Assembly: GCF_900636535.1 (NCBI RefSeq)
Contig: NZ_LR134289.1
Coordinates: 992,001-1,056,000 of the forward strand
Source of the DNA: Chryseobacterium gleum
GTDB lineage: Bacteria > Bacteroidota > Bacteroidia > Flavobacteriales > Weeksellaceae
DNA: 64,000 nt
Direction of reading: 5' to 3'
Position 1 is the stretch's first letter. Each line of letters opens with the position of its first letter. Position numbers and translations under genes: made by a program. The notes beneath the pieces are model-generated. The model saw nothing but the letters and a program-made list of their open reading frames with translations. It searched no databases and had not been told where the DNA came from. Positions 61,144 to 64,000 of the stretch are shown piece after piece.

Positions 61144-61935
61144 TTATTTTTTCTCTGCAACCAAAGCAAATACAAGTGGTATTTTATTTCCAAACTGCGG
61201 AATTCTCCATTTTCCTTTTTCAAATTCTTCCACATGTCTGAAACACGGGTATGGTGACCAGTCGAATTCCTGAAAAGTATCCAGTTTCAGATCCTTCTTA
61301 ATTAAATTATCAAGAACTTCTGCTAAAGAATGATTCCACATAACATATTCCTGTATGATAGGCGCAGACTGATCTGCATAAGTTCCTTCATAGGTTTCCA
61401 CAATTGGTTTTTCATTGAAATAATTGTAAGCTACTTTAGTAAAGTCATCATCAAACATCCAGACAACAGGGTGAAACTCTGCCATAATGAACTTTCCTCC
61501 GGGCTTCAGAAAATGATTGATAACTTCCGCCCACTTTGCAAGGTCAGGAAGCCATCCTATTGTACCATAGCTGGTATAAACAATATCAAATTTATGATCC
61601 AGAATATTCGGCAGATCATAAACATCTGAACAGATAAATTCAGTGTCCGTACCGCATTTCTGTGCGAGATCTCTGGCTGTATCAATCGCTTTATCAGAAA
61701 GATCAATTCCTGTAACTTTTGCTCCCATTCTTGACAAGGAAATAGAATCCTGGCCGAAATGACACTGCAGGTGCAGAATATTTTTTCCTTTTATATCTTT
61801 AAGAAGCTCCAGTTCAATTGAATTCAAAGAGGTCCTTCCTTTCAAAAATTCATCTACAAAGTAGAAATCCGACTTCAGATGCGGCTCCACTTTGGAATTC
61901 CATGACTTTTTATTTATTTCTAAGTAGTTTTCCAT
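61144..61935 (-). CDS. Class I SAM-dependent methyltransferase
   Basis: A 263-residue Rossmann-fold methyltransferase. Motif I is KNILHLQCHFGQDSISLSR near 47-65, and motif II has VTGIDLSDKAID near 74-85. Methyltransf_11/25-type spacing is seen. The substrate is not shown; relatives are often called ubiE-like but the aromatic-rich C-terminal part (FDWSPYPCFRHVEEF) is different. It is a single gene with its stop near the shared terminator. Confidence 0.82.
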   Translation of the reverse strand: MENYLEINKKSWNSKVEPHLKSDFYFVDEFLKGRTSLNSIELELLKDIKGKNILHLQCHFGQDSISLSRMGAKVTGIDLSDKAIDTARDLAQKCGTDTEFICSDVYDLPNILDHKFDIVYTSYGTIGWLPDLAKWAEVINHFLKPGGKFIMAEFHPVVWMFDDDFTKVAYNYFNEKPIVETYEGTYADQSAPIIQEYVMWNHSLAEVLDNLIKKDLKLDTFQEFDWSPYPCFRHVEEFEKGKWRIPQFGNKIPLVFALVAEKK

Positions 61936-62002
61936 TGTTTAACAAGGTCTTGATTTTTATAGTTATAGTTTAAAGATCTAAATTACTGCTTTTTGAGAGA
62001 AC

Positions 62003-62644
62003 CTAGCTCTGAGACGGTATTACAATGGAAGTATGCAGGCAATACATCTGCCAGCCTAAGGTTTGATATAATAGTTTTCCTTCTTCTGTTGCCACTAACA
62101 GGTTATTTGAAAATCCTTTTGACAAAGCAATCTTCTCAAGCTCTTTCAATAAAAAAGTAGCAAGACCTTTCCTCTGATGATCTTTTTCAGTAACAATCCT
62201 GTCATAGACAGCCAGGCTATCTATAAGAGAAACACGTCCAATGGAAGCCTGTTCACCATTTTCTGTCACAATTCTGACCACAAAAGTTGTATTGTACTCA
62301 GAAAACTCCAGGTGATATCCTTTTGCAAGACTGATTTCCCTGAAATGCATCGGGTGAAAGCAGGTCATCATATAACCCTGTGGCTGCAGTACCCATCTTT
62401 CAGGAATTTTTTCTATAAATTCTTCAGGAGCAGCAGATACTTTCAGATGAATCCAGGGCTCATGAACTGAGTGGGCGAGCTGAAAAAAATCGTCATTAAG
62501 TTCAGGAAATACAAAACGTTCTTTTTGCTTTTCATCTCCTACAATCACTCTGAAACCTGATTTATATTGAACAGGAAAAGATACTTCTCTTGATAAACAC
62601 CAACCCTTAAGCCAGTTTTCTACGATTGTTACTTTATCCTTCAT
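62003..62644 (-). CDS. GNAT family N-acetyltransferase
   Basis: A 213-residue protein with the GNAT acetyl-CoA site in the C-terminal third: VTEKDHQRKGLATFLLKELE near 156-175 (Q-R-K-G-L-A loop), then the GFSNNLLVATEEGKLLYQTLGW strand. The N-terminal half is not clearly GNAT-like. The substrate is unknown. It is 15 bases from the zinc-ribbon/PH gene upstream, so they may be co-transcribed. Confidence 0.8.
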   Translation of the reverse strand: MKDKVTIVENWLKGWCLSREVSFPVQYKSGFRVIVGDEKQKERFVFPELNDDFFQLAHSVHEPWIHLKVSAAPEEFIEKIPERWVLQPQGYMMTCFHPMHFREISLAKGYHLEFSEYNTTFVVRIVTENGEQASIGRVSLIDSLAVYDRIVTEKDHQRKGLATFLLKELEKIALSKGFSNNLLVATEEGKLLYQTLGWQMYCLHTSIVIPSQS

Positions 62645-62659
62645 CTTATTAAAAGTTTT

Positions 62660-63502
62660 TTATAATTGTTCCAGCAATTTCTTTTTTTGCTCTGTAAATT
62701 CTGCATCAGTCAAAATTCCGTTTTCCCGAAGTTTTCCTAATTTTTCAAGCTGGTTTAAAATCTCTTCTGATGAAACGGCTCTTTTGTTTACAGTATCAGT
62801 TTGTATAGAAGACGGTTTCTGTGGAGCGTTATAGAAAGCTTTTATCGTATCATAGAACTTTTCTGCATCTTCCTTATCCATAAAACATTCAAACTCTGCA
62901 ATCTTTTCATCAAGATGCAGCTTAATGATGGGTGATCTGGGATCTGTTACAAAACTTACCGCTCTGATGGTTTCATTGGGATAATCATTGATCTCCGCTG
63001 CTCCGAACATTGATTTTGAAACAGAAATCAGCCTTTTGGAGGTAGCTACAAGTATTCCTGCAGCTAACGTATTGACAAATTGAGCATCTGTAATTGCAAT
63101 AATTGGTTCATCTTCAGGAATCAGGTAAGGAAGTTCTTTGATTTCTCCTTTGGTGAAAATAGAAAGGTTGGCACGCAGTTTTTCCAGTTCCTGCTTTATT
63201 TTGCGATGTCTTCTTTTATAAACTTCTCTTGAGATCTGGCCTGAATCTGTATTCGTAAGCGTAGGAAGATTCTGATTTGTGTTTACAGCAATCTCTAAAG
63301 ATCCGGTTTTTTTATTATTCAGAATTTTACTGATATCTTCAATGCTGAACTTATTGAGGTTATAAAGTAATTCTTCATTGATATTTGTTGCTATATTCAG
63401 ACACTTATTGCATAAAACATTGCCATCAGAAAGCATATTGGCTCCCAGAAGCGTATCCATAGATGTTAATTCTGCCTTACAAAATGCACAATTATTAGTC
63501 AT
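62660..63502 (-). CDS. Zinc-ribbon, PH-like and SHOCT domain protein
   Basis: A 280-residue protein. The start is taken as the ATG at 63502 (MTNNCAFCKAEL), since the frame above opens only with TTG. An N-terminal CxxC...CxxC zinc-ribbon (about 5-34) is followed by a bacterial PH-like domain (YokE type, about 110-215; ILVATSKRLISVSK) and a C-terminal SHOCT helix-hairpin (about 248-280; EEILNQLEKLGKLRENGILTDAEF). Such proteins may sense or bind membranes or oligomerise; a function is not known. Confidence 0.78.
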   Translation of the reverse strand: MTNNCAFCKAELTSMDTLLGANMLSDGNVLCNKCLNIATNINEELLYNLNKFSIEDISKILNNKKTGSLEIAVNTNQNLPTLTNTDSGQISREVYKRRHRKIKQELEKLRANLSIFTKGEIKELPYLIPEDEPIIAITDAQFVNTLAAGILVATSKRLISVSKSMFGAAEINDYPNETIRAVSFVTDPRSPIIKLHLDEKIAEFECFMDKEDAEKFYDTIKAFYNAPQKPSSIQTDTVNKRAVSSEEILNQLEKLGKLRENGILTDAEFTEQKKKLLEQL

Positions 63503-63549
63503 TTCTTTTTTATTCAAAAGTATTTAAATTCTCAGCATCCATCAAAAAA

Positions 63550-63580
63550 AACAACCACAAAAGTAATTTTGCAGTTGTTC
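63550..63580 (-). terminator. Terminator after hisS
   Basis: AACAAC..CAAAA and TTTTG..GTTGTT form a two-part stem with a 4-base loop just past the hisS stop. Confidence 0.65.
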
Positions 63581-63601
63581 TGTTTTTATATAATTAAAAA
63601 A

Positions 63602-64000
63602 TTATTCTCCTAAAAATTCTTCTAATGAAACCGTTTTCTGTACTCCGGCTTCCAGATCTTTAAAAGTAACTGTATTATTTTTAATTTCTTCTTCACCAAG
63701 GAAAACAAGATTCTTTATGCCTTTCTTTTCTGCGTAAGTAAACTGTTTGTTGATTTTCGCATTTTCAGGATACAATTCTGCCGAAATACCTTTTGCTCTT
63801 AGCTGCATCATTAGTTTTAAAGCTTCCGTTACACCGTCACCTCCAAAGTTAGCAAACAGATATTCTATTTTGGCTGACGCTTCTTCAGGGAAAAGATTCA
63901 ATTCTTCCATTACAAGATAGATTCTGTCTAATCCGAATGAAATTCCTATCCCCGGAATATTCTTCACTCCAAAAACTTCAGTCAGGTTATCATATCTTCC
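63602..64000 (-). CDS. hisS: Histidyl-tRNA synthetase, C-terminal part (cut by window edge)
   Basis: Only the C-terminal part of the gene is in the window; the reading frame runs off the right edge. The last catalytic-domain segment reads [17 protein letters not shown] with [16 protein letters not shown] (motif 3 region), then the anticodon-binding domain with [34 protein letters not shown] text (short parts) to the stop. It charges tRNA-His. A terminator follows. Confidence 0.93.
   Translation of the reverse strand, partial: GRYDNLTEVFGVKNIPGIGISFGLDRIYLVMEELNLFPEEASAKIEYLFANFGGDGVTEALKLMMQLRAKGISAELYPENAKINKQFTYAEKKGIKNLVFLGEEEIKNNTVTFKDLEAGVQKTVSLEEFLGE

Overview
The window looks like a chromosomal segment of a flavobacterium, most likely Chryseobacterium or a close relative (Bacteroidota). 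The reasons are AT-rich DNA, many starts preceded by the Bacteroidota -7 promoter motif TAnnTTTG, few Shine-Dalgarno sequences, an ATP synthase operon without atpD/atpC, many MKK-type outer-membrane beta-barrel proteins, and protein families typical of that group. The window is almost fully coding. I saw no rRNA, tRNA, insertion sequence, prophage or CRISPR array. It opens just after a gene-free edge and ends inside hisS.

Layout. 1-8.7 kb (minus): udk-ftsB-like pair, a CNNM/CorC transporter with clpS, then the ATP synthase operon (small membrane protein-atpB-E-F-H-A-G). 8.8-18.5 kb: ffh, five small outer-membrane beta-barrel genes, a phoH-type ATPase, a SAM hydrolase-type enzyme, a lone 2-oxoacid dehydrogenase E2 and an orphan. 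18.5-26.8 kb: a ClC antiporter, rpsF-rpsR-rplI, and an AraC regulator divergent from a TolC/HlyD/MFS tripartite efflux operon. 26.8-39.7 kb: two secreted proteins, an aldehyde dehydrogenase, a secreted thioredoxin, a lipid A-type acyltransferase with a glycosyltransferase, an exonuclease, apaG, odhB-sucA and an SRPBCC protein. 39.9-46.5 kb: a glycogen operon (glgB-glgA-lipoprotein-glgC) with a divergent carbohydrate-module esterase. 46.5-55 kb: the most interesting block, a peptide/amide-bond cluster (M17 aminopeptidase, ATP-grasp ligase, esterase, second ATP-grasp ligase, GCS2-type carboxylate-amine ligase, class I glutamine amidotransferase, a probable third divergent ATP-grasp enzyme, a membrane protein). 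55.2-60.7 kb: an amidase and a full cyanophycin-type module (cphA synthetase, cphB cyanophycinase, isoaspartyl peptidase). 60.8-64 kb: a small helical protein with a sigma-54-like promoter, a methyltransferase, a GNAT enzyme, a zinc-ribbon/PH/SHOCT protein and the C-terminus of hisS.

How it fits together. Carbon storage (glycogen) and nitrogen storage (cyanophycin-like polymer made from Asp and Arg) are encoded within about 20 kb. Between them lies an amidoligase cluster whose enzymes are recognisable one by one but whose product I cannot name. It is the best candidate here for an undescribed pathway. A 17-bp perfect inverted repeat overlaps its likely promoter. At the DNA level, many intergenic spaces carry sequence with a clear 7-base period, sometimes perfect tandem heptamers and sometimes degenerate, often arranged as inverted arms. 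No annotated feature explains this.
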